In this document: piece after piece, positions 1 through 10,807 of the stretch
Layout: every line of letters begins with the position of its first letter
How positions within the stretch are numbered: the first letter of the stretch is position 1
Origin: Pelagophyceae sp. CCMP2097
Taxonomy: Eukaryota > Sar > Pelagophyceae
NCBI GenBank assembly: GCA_026770575.1
Contig: MU657235.1
Span: forward strand, 112,916 to 147,325
Direction: 5' to 3'
DNA: 34,410 nucleotides
The notes under the pieces: model-generated
Database searches by the model: none
What the model was told of the DNA's origin: nothing
Seen by the model: only the letters and a program-made list of their open reading frames with translations
Program-made: the position numbers and the translations under genes

Positions 1-2
1 AG

Positions 3-335
3 ATCCACAACCCCCAGAAGGCCCCCTTACCCGGCGGAGTCCGCCTGGTCTCGGGGAGCTCCTCTCTCGGAGGGGACCACCCACCTGCCACGTTCTCCCT
101 CTTCCAGAGGCGTCCGCAGTCCGCTGATCACGATACTGCGCCGGGCGAGCAGTTCCTCTGGCAACAGCAACAACAACACCTATCGTCTTCTGCCCCTTCC
201 CATAGCGCGCCGGGGTGGTTGCGACCGGCTAAACGGCCCGCAGGGGAGTCCCCAACAAGCGGTGGAGAGGAGTCCTCGAGGCACGGCCTGGAACGCCGCG
301 AGTGCCGCTTCGGTCACGACGGGGCGAGGTTATAA
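3..335 (+). CDS. 3' end of a glutamine/serine-rich protein (partial)
   Basis: An open frame runs from the window edge (codon start at base 3) to a TAA at 333-335, giving about 110 residues of C-terminal sequence. It holds a short glutamine run (LWQQQQQH) and serine- and proline-rich stretches (SSSAPSHSAPGW), and ends in a charged segment (RRECRFGHDGARL). The composition is typical of a disordered tail. The other forward frame is also open here, so the frame was chosen on composition alone. The gene is convergent with the minus-strand gene whose stop lies near 557. Function is unknown. Confidence 0.35.
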   Translation: MHNPQKAPLPGGVRLVSGSSSLGGDHPPATFSLFQRRPQSADHDTAPGEQFLWQQQQQHLSSSAPSHSAPGWLRPAKRPAGESPTSGGEESSRHGLERRECRFGHDGARL

Positions 336-366
336 TTCGCTAAAAGATCATGCAAGGCAAGGGACG

Positions 367-390
367 TTTTTTTTTTTTTTGCGCGCGCGC
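367..390. repeat. T14 homopolymer followed by (GC)5
   Basis: Fourteen T (367-380) run directly into GCGCGCGCGC (381-390). On the minus strand this is an A14 tract about 180 bp after the stop of the 557-3175 gene, so it could lie in that gene's 3' UTR. It is also a likely site of length error. Confidence 0.6.
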
Positions 391-556
391 CGACGCCGCG
401 ATGCGCGGCGGACTCTCGCTCCAAGAAGCCGGTCCCGAGGCGCCGAATCGCAAAAGGCCTCGCGCGTTGGCGGACGACGGGGGATATTGGTGGTCGAGCG
501 GGGTACGGAGCTGCGTCAGTTTCGGGCGTCTTCGGGGCGTCTTCGGGGCGCGCAGT

Positions 557-3175
557 TTAAGACTCGTGCGCCGGCGGCGCGCGTGATCCTGGGTCAGCGA
601 GGAGGTCGAGGAGGTCGCCGAAGCTGAGGCGCGAATCGCCGCCGCCGTTTTCGGGGAGGAGGCGAGCCGCGCGCGGCGGCGCCGCCTGAGGAGGCACATT
701 CGATGGCGCGCCGCACGCGGCAGCCCGTGCATCTCCCACGTCTCCCGCGTCGGGCCGCCAGTCAACTGGGCCTCTGATCTCGGGGGTGTCGGACGCGGGG
801 GGGGTACTCTGCGGACGTCGGCAAGCGATGCGCGGCCGTCGTCGCCCGCCGCGGCAAAAAACACGGCCGCGAGCTCCTCCTCGTCGTCGGGAGACAGCGC
901 CGGCGCCGGAGGGGCCGCGCCGGGAGATGCGCCGGCCTATCCTCGACGTGGAAGAAACACACAGGTGGAGTCCGGAGAAGCGATACAACGCCGATACGAC
1001 AAAAGCGAGAAGCGAACAAGGCGCACCGTGAGCGGGCGGTGCGCCGCCGCGTGGTCGACGTAAAACCCGCCGGGCGAGTCGAGGGGCGCGTCGCGCCTCG
1101 ACGAGTCTCTTGCTTCGCGATGCGATATGTCGCGCCGCACCGCCGCGGGCGGCGCCGCGGCCGTGCGCGGCGGCGCCGGGCCGGCCGCCGCGGGCCGCGC
1201 GGCGCGGGGTGGCCTAGGGCGGGCGGTCGGGGGACAAGAGCGGGTGCAAGAGCGGGTGCAAGCGGGCGCAAGAGTGGGGGGTACGCACGCGCCGCGCGCT
1301 TCGGGCGGCACTGCGGGGGGCCGCCGCAGCGTCAGTTGCGCGGCGCGGCGCTGCTGCCGCTGCCGCGCCGTCGGCGCCGCGGGGCCGGTCGGCGCCGCGG
1401 GGCCGATCGCCGCGTCGTCGTCGCGGCCGCCCGCGCCACCGTCGTGCGTCGTTGCGCCGCCCGGCGCCGCCGCCGGCCCGGGCGGCGGCGGGAAGTCTTT
1501 CGCCGGGACTGGGAAGTCTTCCGAGGTGTCGTCGTCGGCGTCGTGGAAGAGCGGCGGCGCGCAGGCACCCACGTCGTCGTCGTCGTCGAAGCACCCGACC
1601 CCACGAAAGACCTCCAGCGTCCGCGCCGGCGACGATACGCGTTGAGCTGCCGCGGGGCTCTTCGTTTTCACGGGCGACTGCCACGCAAAAGAGGCTTCTG
1701 CGCTCTGCATCCGCAAGTCGTCGTGCCAAGCCTCGACGGGCGGCGGCAGTAAGACCGTCGGCGGCGGCGGCGGCAGGTCGTCCCGCGCGAATGTACTCCG
1801 CCGCACGCGCGAAAAGACGGCGGCGCACCGCTTCGCGGATACGGCTTGGACCTAAAAGGCGCATGAGACCGGCGACGTCGAGGCGGCATAGGTGGCCCCC
1901 GGCCCTGAGGTGGCACCTGAAAGGGCCCGAAGAGCTGGAAGGGCACGAGTTCGACGGGGGGCGCGTCTTTGAGCGTCTCCGCGAGCCTTGCGGCGGCGGC
2001 GGCGTCTTTCTTGAGACGGATTCGGCAGTCGACGATTAGCGACCCTGCCATTTTTGCGAGGTTTATCAAGAGTCGTTTTGAAGAGAGCAATGTGCGCACC
2101 GTCTCGCCAGGCGAGGAGCTCGGCGGCTTCGGTCGCGACGTTTGCGACGCGCTAATTGTGCGTCGAACGGTGCGCGCCCGCGTCAAACGAGGAGACTTAC
2201 GGCGAGCGACTTGCGGAGTGCATTTCGCTTGGCGTCGTCGAACTGGGCGACTGAGGATTGGGGCATGCGGAGCGTGGCGTCGACGCAATTTTCCGTGGCG
2301 TTGGCAGTTGACTTGGACGCAGTTGACTTGGACGAACTCTTTGAAGGCGGCGACACCGGTGACGTCGACGGCGCGCCGCCGGAGTTCCGCGAGGCGAGCG
2401 AAGACGGCGGCGCCGCGAGCGGCGACGGCGCGCCGGTGCGCGGCGAAGACCGCGGCTGATGGGGCGACAGCGAGACGTCCGGTTTGTCCAAACTGCCCTC
2501 ATAACTGCGCGCGGCGGTGCCCCGGTCCTCTTGCAAAGGCGCCGTCTGCGGCCTCGGCGCCAAAGCGTCGCGCAGAGCGGCGTCGAAGCTTGCCAGCGCG
2601 ACGCTGAGGGTGACTACGCCGACGGACCGCGCGTACGCGTCGACCTGAGTCCGTATCTAGAAACGCCAAACAAGCGTATCGGAGGCTCACCACGGCGACT
2701 TTGCACTCGACGCGGCCCCACGTCTGCACAGCGCCGAAGAGCGCGTCGTCGTTTGCCGCTCCACCGGAAAACCCGGCAAGGGCAACCGTCGCCGACCCGT
2801 GGAGCTTGCGCCTCGAGGCATCGCCGGGCTCCACTTGCAGCACGAGGAGCGCCTACCACGCGTGATGGGTATTCGGTCTCGACGACTCGAGGAAGGTCCC
2901 TTTCCCCGTCATAACCCGTCAAGGCGACGCACCGCTGCGGCGTGCTTGCGCAACTTGTCGCGCAGGTTCTCGGCGTCGTCCTCGAAGACGCAGCGCTTGC
3001 CGGTGCCGTACCATACTTGCTCGCCGTGGTGTCCCGGGGGGGGTGAGATGACGACGGGTGCGTAGTCCAGAAACCTCACCGCAAACGCAGGCGGACTGCG
3101 CTGCAGCCTCTTAGGCAGCGCCTCGACGCGGTGCACGTACACCTCGAGGCAGAAGAGCGTGCCCGATTCGGCCGC
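557..3175 (-). CDS. C2-like domain protein with long disordered tail
   Basis: Exons by phase: 3175-2933, 2852-2691, 2644-2201, 2126-1917, 1851-1027, then 936 onward, probably to the stop at 557. The introns are 80, 46, 74, 65 and 90 nt. The N-terminus (GTLFCLEVYVHRVEALPKRL, then FAVRFLDYAPVVI, later LHGSATVALAGF) reads as a beta-sandwich of C2 type: a strand-rich start, and a 'GSATVALAGF' strand typical of C2-like families. The middle is Ser/Pro rich. A second ordered piece (LIVDCRIRLKK ... ELVPFQLFGPFQ) precedes a proline-rich, acidic tail (CFDDDDDVG, SPDDEEEL). The start at 3175 (MAAESG) is preferred over 3229 because its context is GGAATGG. After about residue 315 the frame must switch near the C8 tract at 794-801 to reach the ending SFGDLLDLLADPG; that could be a 29-86 nt intron or an indel. 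No enzyme motif was seen. The gene is divergent from OPA3. Confidence 0.5.
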
Positions 3176-3374
3176 CATTCCTCGACCACGGTCACCGTCA
3201 CGCCGGTCACGGTTAGGCGCGATCGCCAAAAGACGAGCTTTTTAGAAACACACACTGCGTACGTCCTGCCCGAGGCGAGCGTCGTGGGAGCGCCGCGCGC
3301 GACCTGCTCCCGCCGGCGGCTTGCGTCGGTGCATGCACGGCCAGGCCGCGGGGGCGCTCGCCGTGGGTGGGACG
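3176..3374. promoter_or_regulatory. Shared 5' region of the C2-like gene and OPA3
   Basis: About 200 bp separate the two divergent start codons, so both promoters and 5' UTRs must lie here or overlap the genes. No TATA-like or other core element was recognised. An in-frame upstream ATG at 3333 would add 14 residues to OPA3. Confidence 0.4.
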
Positions 3375-4515
3375 ATGTCGAGCATTCCGTTGCTGAAGAT
3401 CGCTGGGCTGATTCTTAAAACGCTTGCTAAACCCGTCGGCAAGTAAGTACTTATCGGCAAGTGCGTTTCGCCGCTCGAGGATCTCTCATGGTGCGCCGTA
3501 GGCAAATCAAGCACGAGGCCGACCGTGTGGAATGGTGCGTCCAGCCAGCCCCGCGCAAGGGCAGGCCTCTGCGAGCCTGTGAGGACCCGAGAAGGACTCG
3601 AGAAGGACCCTCGAATGACCCAAATGGGTCCATACGACCCTGCGCGGTCTCATACGGTCCTACACGGACCCTACGGGACCCTCGGTGATCCTCTGCGGAC
3701 CCTCTCCCTCTCCGCGGCCCTCGACGCCCTTCTTTTGGCTCTGCCTTTCGCACCTGTTCTTGTTTAGGCTGCGCGAGGCGTGCATCCGCACTGGGCAGTT
3801 TTCACACTAGTGAGTCGCACCTTTTCGACGGGCACTTTTCGACGGGTCGAAAGGCCCCGTGTGGCCAGTCTGACGACGCTGGCCCGACGACGCCACCCCG
3901 CTTATAGCTGCACGTCGCGCCTCGCCTTTATCACGTCGGACGGCCTGCGCTTCGGCAAGTGCGTAGCAGCGCAGCGCTTGGACATTGAAGAGGTGCCTTT
4001 GGCGGCGCGTCTTTACGGGTCCCGCCAGGTTCCGCGTCGTCGACCTGAAGAACTCCGAGGCGCAGTCCGTCGGGGCCGACATCATGTCGGAGACGTTTAT
4101 TTTGACCGTACGTTTTCGGAAAAAGGCGCCGGAGGCAACGACTGACGAGGGACAAAGCCCCTGTCCCCACGCCCGAACACGTTTAATCCGAGGTCGCGGC
4201 CTCTGTCGCCATCGAGGAGTACACGCGCAGCAGCCGCAAGCGGGCCATCGACGAAGCCCGCAAGGAGGCGGAGATTGAAGTGCGTCGTAGAAATGCGTGG
4301 TGTTTACTGCACAGTCTGAGCTGATCAAATCGTTCTTATTGAGACAAGGAGAGCTGTGAGCATTTAACGCCCGGAACCGACGGTGGTAGGCGGAAAAGGC
4401 GGACCTCGCGCAAAGACTGGCTGCGATGGAGTTGCGGCTCGATTCGCTCGCGCAGGAGCTGGAGCGCGCTCGCTCACCGCCGCAGACGCCGCGGTGGCGG
4501 CGGTGGTGGACCTAG
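3375..4515 (+). CDS. OPA3: OPA3 family protein
   Basis: Seven exons splice in phase: 3375-3442, 3502-3534, 3768-3809, 3908-3958, 4029-4107, 4193-4279 and 4390-4515, giving 161 residues. Exons as short as 33, 42 and 51 nt explain why no single long frame is visible. The N-terminus (MSSIPLLKIAGLILKTLAKP) matches the plant and animal OPA3 start, an amphipathic membrane-directed helix. The core SRLAFITSDGLRFGK-FRVVDLKNSEAQ and GADIMSETFIL corresponds to the conserved 'R-x-L-N-E-E-x-A-x-x-x-G-A-x-x-x-x-E' region. The C-terminus is a charged coiled coil (EEYTRSSRKRAIDEARKEAE, LAQRLAAMELRLDSLAQELE), as in algal and plant members. OPA3 proteins act at mitochondrial membranes in organelle shape and lipid metabolism, and their biochemical activity is not settled. 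Start 3375 is preferred to 3333 because the homologous proteins begin there. Confidence 0.85.
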
Positions 4516-4978
4516 AGGATTTTCCGACGCGGCGGCCCGCTCCTCTGACGATTCCGGCTGCCCCGGGTGCGCAGACGCGCACGCCGGCGCGTCAGCCGGC
4601 ACCAAGGGGCCTTCTCGGACGTCGTAAGAGTAACATTTTAAACATCTCATGCCAAAGTGGAGGGCACGGCTTTGCGAGCGGCCTCGCGGACGCTCGGTGG
4701 CGGCTGCCGGGTGGGCAACGAACGACATTCCACAGCGATGGGCGACACGAGAGCGATGAGCGACATTGCAGAATGATGATTACGATTCCCGCGGCGCTCG
4801 AGAGCCGCGCTTCCGACCGGGCCCGTGCCGGCGGGACGCCAAGTGCGGCGACGCCGAGCCAGCGGGGGCGCGTCTTCCACGCGGCGCGCCGTCGGCCGTC
4901 CTTTGTGACCGTCAGGCGTACACCGTCAGCACAGCGGAGAATCGGCGATACGACTGTCGCCGAACCCGGACACTGTGG
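4516..4978. other. Convergent intergenic gap, OPA3 and SLC12
   Basis: 463 bp between the OPA3 stop and the SLC12 stop. No gene was recognised. An alternative frame of the last OPA3 exon stays open to about 4625 (DLEDFPTRRPAPL), so a different C-terminus by alternative splicing is possible. A short A/T-richer patch at 4626-4650 (AAGAGTAACATTTTAAACAT) could belong to the OPA3 3' end. Confidence 0.4.
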
Positions 4979-7900
4979 TCAGCCGTACTTAGTCACCACC
5001 TCTTGACCAGACCCGCGCACCAGCATCACCGCGCCGAGGTCGCGCGTCATCGCGTCGACGTACTCGGCGAAGAACCTACATTTGAAGCGTGGCGAAACGC
5101 GCTCCGGAAGCCGTCGTGGTTTGAGCAAGGGCCTCTTTCCCGAGGCACGCCTCTTTCCAAGGACTGCCTCTTTCCCGAGCAAGGCCTCTTTCCCGGCCAC
5201 GCCGGCCGCCGCCCGGCCTCTGCTTGCGCCCGCGGCTCTGCAATGCCGTTTGCCACCCGTTTGACGCGGCTGCGGGCTCGGCGGGAAGGTGCGTGGCGTA
5301 CGGAAGATTTGTCACTACCAAAGCCGCTTGCGAAGAGTGCAGCCGCATCTTGCGGTTCAATTCGTCCCCGAGGCCGCGCAAAGGGCCCAGCGCCGGCATC
5401 CTACGACCACGAGAAGGATCACCCATCGTCGCCCTCGAGGCCGAGCGGGCACCCAGATGCCTCTCTTTTGGTTTCCAGAGCGGCGCCGCGTCGGACGGCG
5501 AGCCGCGCGTGGCCTTTGGCGACGCCTCGGGCGACGCCCTGGGCGTGAACGGCTGCGGCGGCGTGCGCGGCGCGTCGGCCGCGCGCGGCGACGTCGAGGC
5601 GTCGTCGCCCCGCGTCGAGGCGTCGCCCCGCGTCGAGGCGTCGTCGTTCGGGCGCTTGGAGATGCGGACGACGTGATCGAAGCGGTGTTCCTTGGCGGGC
5701 GCCCGGCGCGCGTCTTTCGACGCCCCATCGCGGCCGTCTGCGGCAAAACTCCGCTGGCCGCGCGGGCTCCTCGGGCTGCGCGGCGGCGGCTTGATGGATC
5801 TGTTGATCTGGCGCGGCGACGCTCGGGGCGGGCTCTTGATTGAGAGAGAAGTCGATAATTGTTGGGCATAAGTCGACCTTCCACGCAAGCCCAAAGTGTC
5901 TCTATAGACATGCGCCGCCGCCCAGACGCAGTCCAAGCCCGCGATGGCCGTCACCTCGGCGTCGATGCGGACGTCTTTGAGAAGAGTCTTGACAAAGGTT
6001 TCAAATCGGTCCAGTAAAACTCGTTCGCTATTGTCCAGTAAACCTCGTTGGCCATTGGCCCCGCCGCCTTGCGCGGCCGAACCGTTCGCGCCGCCGACCC
6101 AGGCCGCGATCCCGCGCTCGCCGCCGTGGTCCGCGTTCCAGTGGTGGGCGATGAGTCCCGTCATCACCGCGAAGAGTCTGACGCGGCAGCCCGCAAACCG
6201 CTTGTCGCGCGTCAAGAGCCAAGGCAGCAAAAGGAGCAAACCGCCGTCGTGCACGACCCACCAGACGTCCACCGTCGACGCGGCAGCCTGCGCGTTTGAA
6301 GCGAAGGATTTGCCACCGGCGAGGACGACGACGGCCTTTTTCGTGGCGGTCAAATCCCGAAGCAATCGAACAAACGGCGCCCGCGCCTTGCCGGGACCAG
6401 CCGCCGGCCACCCGAGGACCACCGTGTTCGGCCGCATCGCGCCCACGCCGCACGACTGCGCCTGTTGGATGACGTGCCTCGGTGGAATGCCAAGAGACGG
6501 CCCAAAGACCTCTCAATCCAAGCGACGCCCCTCTCAATCCAAGCGACGCCCCTCTCGATCCAAGCGACGCCGTTTAAAACCGTCCCGAGCAGCGCCTCGT
6601 AGCGGTGGTCCTCGTAGAACTGCTCGCGGTAGACCTAGGGACGAAGTTTCTCGAGGAGCGGCGGCATTTTGAGAGAGCGGCGACCAAGGCGAGTTGACGG
6701 CAGCCACGCGCTCTGCGCGTGCACGAGCCACAATGTCGCATGTTTCCCGGCACCATCTCCGGGCATTGTCTTCAAAGACTCGCCGAAGGATCCCGCGGAG
6801 CGGCTCTCGAAGCCGTCGTTTTCAGAATTCTCGACGCGGCGTAAAGACGATGGCTCTCGCAAAGCCCTGTATTCCCTCTTCCTGCAGGTGGAGCCTCAGC
6901 ACTTCAGTCGCCGCCTCTGCGACCCAGGCCCGGGGCGCGTGCGCGTCGCCGCCGGGCACCAAAGCGTGCGCGACGAGTAAGCCGCGGCCCTTTTTGAGCA
7001 GGCCGGCGAGCGCCAAGAGCTCTGGCTTGCAAGGGTGGCATTTAGCGTCGCAACGGACCTAACGCCGTCGTTGCGGTTGCGCATGGCGGCCGCGGCCCGA
7101 CCACGGCGCGGCTGCTGCGCGACTCGACCAACATTGTGGCGCTTCGGGTTTCCCCCGTCAAAACGCCGCAACAAACCAGCACCAGCACCTGTGGCCGCCA
7201 GTTCTTGGCGTGCTTCTCCGCCGACCGCTCCGCCAGCGCGAGGAGCTGGTCTCGCGCGACTTGGAAGCGCAAACCCGCGCAGGCGTCGCCCCAGTCTTTG
7301 GAAACCTAGACGCCAGTCTTTGGAAACCGCGACGTTTCTCTCCGCGTTTCTCCGTTTCTCGATGTTTGGGACTTTGCGCGAGATCGGAATTCCTCCGAAT
7401 TCCCGTCTCTCGGAATGCGCATGCTTGTGCATCGCGTCGAGGAGCATGCTTTCGTATTCAAGACCTTTGGTATTCAAGACCTTGCCACGCGGATCGATGC
7501 ACCCTTGGAAGCCCAAAGGCCCTGAGGTCAAAATGCGCTCTGTCAAACAGGCGCTTCACGGGACACGGCGTTGCGGACCCGTTGGTGCCGGACGTACAGA
7601 GCTGCCCCCACCGTCGCGGCCATGACCCCGACCGAGTAGGCGTAGCTTATTACAAACATCAACGCGACGCACCAGATGAAGCCGAAGAGTGCGAGAGACC
7701 AGTGGAAGTAGTGGAACGTGGGGCGGAAGCTAAACGTTTCTTCTCTCCGTTTCCAAAGTTGGACAGCGGTCCAGAAACGTCCTTGGCACGCCCGTATCGT
7801 CCCGCGCAAAGCCCCGTGCTCTCAAACTGCATATCTCCGTTTGGTTGAACTGATTGGACCGATTGGACGCCGTTTCGAGACCCGGGCGACTTGATGAACG

Positions 7901-10767
7901 CCAGGAAAAAACAGGCAATGTTCAACGTCGCGTACATGTTGAGGAACAGCCTACGTTCCCAGTCGGCGCAGACGCAACAAAGGAAGAGACGAGTGGGAGA
8001 GACTTGCATGGTCACGACTGGGGTTATGTAGTCCAGATTCCCGGCCAGGCACGGCAGCGCGGCGAGGAGCCTAGCCACACCGTGGGCCGGTGCAGCACGA
8101 ATGGTGTGATATCATCATGCACGCACCACGTGAGCAGCACGGCTCGAGTGTTTACGTCCCCCGAGCTCGGCTTCGCCGCACGCGGCGGCGGCGACTGCGG
8201 CGGCGACTGCGGCGGCGCGGGCGGCGCCGCTCGCTCGACGTCGTCGGCCAGCGCGTCGTCCGCCGCGTCGCCGGGATCCTCCGCGGGACTGCCGAGCGTC
8301 CGGTGGTGAAGCCCATTCGGAGTGAGCACCAGGCGGTGCCTCGAGGCCACGCGCGGCCGCAGCCCCGGCGCGTCTTCCGGCGCGTCGGGCGGCGGCGGAT
8401 CTAAAGGCGGCGGCCGGTCTGCGGGCGGCCACCGAAGGCCGCCCTGCGCGGCGGCGACCGGAAGAGCCGCCGTCTTCTGCATTGGCGGCGCGTCCGAGGC
8501 GAAGCAGGCTAATACGGGCAGCGTGCCGTCGTCTGCGATGGCTGCTAAGAGTCTCGGGGCGCCGACGAGAGATTGTAAAGCGGCACCGACCGAGCTCAAA
8601 ATGATGCCCACTTTCACGATGAACGTCGAAGGCCAAGCAAGAGCCGCGACGACGATTTCGTCTCGGTCGATGAGGACGTCGTGCGCCACGGAGCAGCCGA
8701 AGAGCCAAATCACGATGAGATAGAGGACTGTCGTGACGCCGATCGCCGACAGCGTCCCATTCGGAATCGATCTTCCTGGATTCGCCAGAGTGCCGCTCCG
8801 GTTCGTGCCGGCCATCATGCCCGTCACGCTCGGGTAGAACATGGCGATCAGAGTCCGGAAATTCGGAGTGATGTTGGTCCTGGAGTCCTTGACGTAGTCG
8901 GGCCACAAGTTGTCAAAGGCTCTCCGGTCATTCGACTTCAAATTACCCGTATACACGCCGCCGGCGAAGAGGCAACAGCCTAAAATCAAACAGACTAACG
9001 AGATGAGGACCACTGCGAGGAACGCAAAGGCCGTCGCGTCGACTCGTCTCCCCCCTAAACAGACAGCAGCGGCTAAAGCGGTGATTATCACTAAAGCCGA
9101 AGAGGCGGCGCGCATGGGGAAGTGCACGTCTCCCGCGGCGGCGAAGCCGAGGTAGAGAGCCTCGACAGCACCAAGTACGTACATCGCCGCCGCGATCGTA
9201 GTCCCCAAGTAAAAGAGCAACCCAACCGCAGTCCCCACCTCTGGCCCGAGGTTCCTCGACGCGACAAAGTACGGGCCGCCCGCCGCCACGGCGCCGTTGG
9301 TGACCATTGCGGATAAGGAGAGGACTGTGAGGACGGTTGAGGCCACACAAATGCCCACTATTGCAGTAGCTAACCACGTCCCCGCCTGGCCCGTGATCCA
9401 CGTCAGCCTCAGGAACAGGATGACGCCGAGGATGTTCTGCACGCAAGGGAGGAAGACGCCCGCGAAAGTGCCGAGGAGAGGGCCCCTTGCCGATGCGCCG
9501 GGTGAGTCAAAGGCGGCACCCATCGCGGCCTTTGGAGAATGCGCCGGGGGCGACGCCGCCGCCAGCGACGCCGCCTTGAGAGGCGCCACGCCCGACGAGC
9601 CGTGCGCGGCCGCAGAAAAGCCGCCCGCCTACGTGTCGGATACGACGCCGCAGCTCCGTGGTGGCAGCTTCCGTGGTGGCATCGACGCACGTCGTCGCTC
9701 GCGCGCGACGAGCCGCCGGCCTACGGGGCGTTCGTCGGCGGAAACGTCTGCTGAAACACTGAAACATGCCGCCTACGGGGCGTGGGACTCGCCGAGCGAT
9801 TGGGCGACGCCACGCTGCTTCCGCCAGTGCCGCTGCTGCTCCGCGCGTCGGCGTGCGAGTCGTCGCGCGGCCTAGGGCCGTATTCGCGCGGGGGGGCGTC
9901 TTGGCGAGGGGACGCCTTTGAAGCCAAGGGACTCGCCCTCGGGCGTCCGGCGCGTCTCCCTCGGCCAAGAGCCTAGCGCTGCAGTGCGGCGACGGCGAGG
10001 CTGCAGTGCGGCGCGAGGCGGCGACGGCGCACGGGCGACACGGGCCACGGGATGTTCACATGGCGCTCCGAGGTCTCTGGCCGTCGTCCCGCGGTCCATC
10101 GTCTTTCGCGTTTCGCCCCCCCCAGAGGGCTCCATGATGGATGCGCACCGGTCTTGCGGCGCGATGGGGATGAACCGCAAGAGCTCTAGGCTGTTCCAAG
10201 ATTCCGCGAGCTCTTCGAGCCCGAGGCGGCCCGCCGCCGCATCGCGCCTCGCCGCCGAGTCGCGCCGAGGCGGCGGCGGCGCGGCCGCGTCGCGCCTCGG
10301 CGCGCGTGGCGCCCGCTTCGTCTCGTCGGCCATGCGGCCGGCCCGACCGACGCCTCGGGCGAATTCCGGCGCGCCTGCAAAGTTGGCGTCTCCGACTCGA
10401 CGAAACTCGGACAATTCTCGGACGCGTGCGAAAAGTCGTTCCGGGAACGATTCGAGACGCAAATGCAGCACCGCGGTCCGTCGAGGCTATGAGCGCGAGG
10501 CTGTGCCCAACGTGGGCGGCATGCGTCAGGATTCCAAATTCTGGCTCGACGCCGACGCGCGCCGGTCGCGCCGTCATCCGACGTTGACCTTGGCCAAACT
10601 TTGGCCGACTCGATTTTTCAGTGTCGGAGATTCCGGAATTATTCCGTAAGATTCCGACGATGGACCCACGCTGCACCGTGACCCATACCCGCGCGAGTCG
10701 TCGTGAACTGCCAGGTTCCGGCGCCGCCGCCGCCAGAGGCCCACGGCGCTGGGTTGTTTGTACTCAT
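4979..10767 (-). CDS. SLC12 family cation-chloride cotransporter
   Basis: Twelve exons fit in phase: 10767-10689, 10374-10149, 9931-9760, 9628-8127, 8070-8008, 7950-7882, 7729-7579, 7305-7177, 7058-6849, 6634-6569, 6461-5257 and 5075-4979, about 1322 residues, similar to KCC proteins. Exons 4-12 are secure and the first three (disordered N-tail starting MSTNNPAPWASGGGG) are provisional. The transporter core shows GVILFLRLTWITGQAG (TM1), GGPYFVASRNLGPE, PSVTGMMAGTNRSG and AGNLDYITPVVTM, all signatures of electroneutral K-Cl or Na-K-Cl cotransport. The cytosolic half has NWRPQVLVL, MRPNTVVLGWP, VDVWWVVHDGGLLLLLPWLL and the canonical end VMLVRGSGQEVVTKYG. A Pro/Ala/Asp-rich insert sits between the middle TM helices (about 8270-8400). 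KCC-like by feel; the ion set is not proven. Role: chloride and cell-volume control at a membrane. Its ATG lies only about 40 bp after the stop of the ClC gene. Confidence 0.88.
5131..5197. repeat. Four short tandem copies inside SLC12 last intron
   Basis: The string GCCTCTTTCC recurs at 5131, 5149, 5166 and 5184 (forward strand), with 17-18 bp spacing, inside the intron between exons 11 and 12. On the transcript strand the copies read GGAAAGAGGC. Copies diverge in the linker (CGAGGCAC, AAGGACT, CGAGCAAG). Confidence 0.7.
6509..6571 (-). repeat. 21-bp unit repeated three times across an SLC12 splice donor
   Basis: Units 6509-6529, 6530-6550 and 6551-6571 are nearly identical, the outermost differing at one base. 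On the coding strand each reads GGC then GTCGCTTGGAT(C/T)GAGAGG. The first unit starts with the last codon of exon 10 and the proposed donor GT (6568-6567), so the donor is present three times in phase. If read through, each unit encodes GVAWIER. Confidence 0.85.
7291..7334 (-). repeat. 22-bp tandem duplication across an SLC12 splice acceptor
   Basis: Units 7291-7312 and 7313-7334 differ at two bases. The exon-side copy carries CTAG before GTTTCCAAAGACTGG and supplies the acceptor AG (7307-7306). The intron-side copy has GCGG at the same place and so lacks the AG. The first five codons of exon 8 of the gene (VSKDW) lie in the repeat. Confidence 0.85.
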
Positions 10768-10807
10768 TGGAGATCATTAGAGTTGCAGATTCAAAGGCGG
10801 CTGCGGG

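Noticed and set aside
3535..3767. GGACC-rich stretch in an OPA3 intron considered as a mobile element
   Set aside because: Short imperfect GGACC repeats only; no terminal inverted repeats or target duplication found.
8230..8420. Possible hidden intron in the Pro/Ala/Asp-rich insert of SLC12
   Set aside because: The frame is open throughout and no splice pair improved the match to the family, so it was kept as coding.
10381..10480. Minus-strand coding-like text RLESFPERLFARVRELSEF as an SLC12 exon
   Set aside because: Although protein-like, it does not join in phase to exon 1 (donor 10688). The TTTGCAG acceptor at 10376-10375 does, so I left this stretch inside the intron. RNA could overturn this.
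9918..10649. Long plus-strand frame (243 codons) over the SLC12 N-terminal region
   Set aside because: Ser/Arg-rich shadow of the minus strand with no family motif; the minus strand gives phase-correct exons here.
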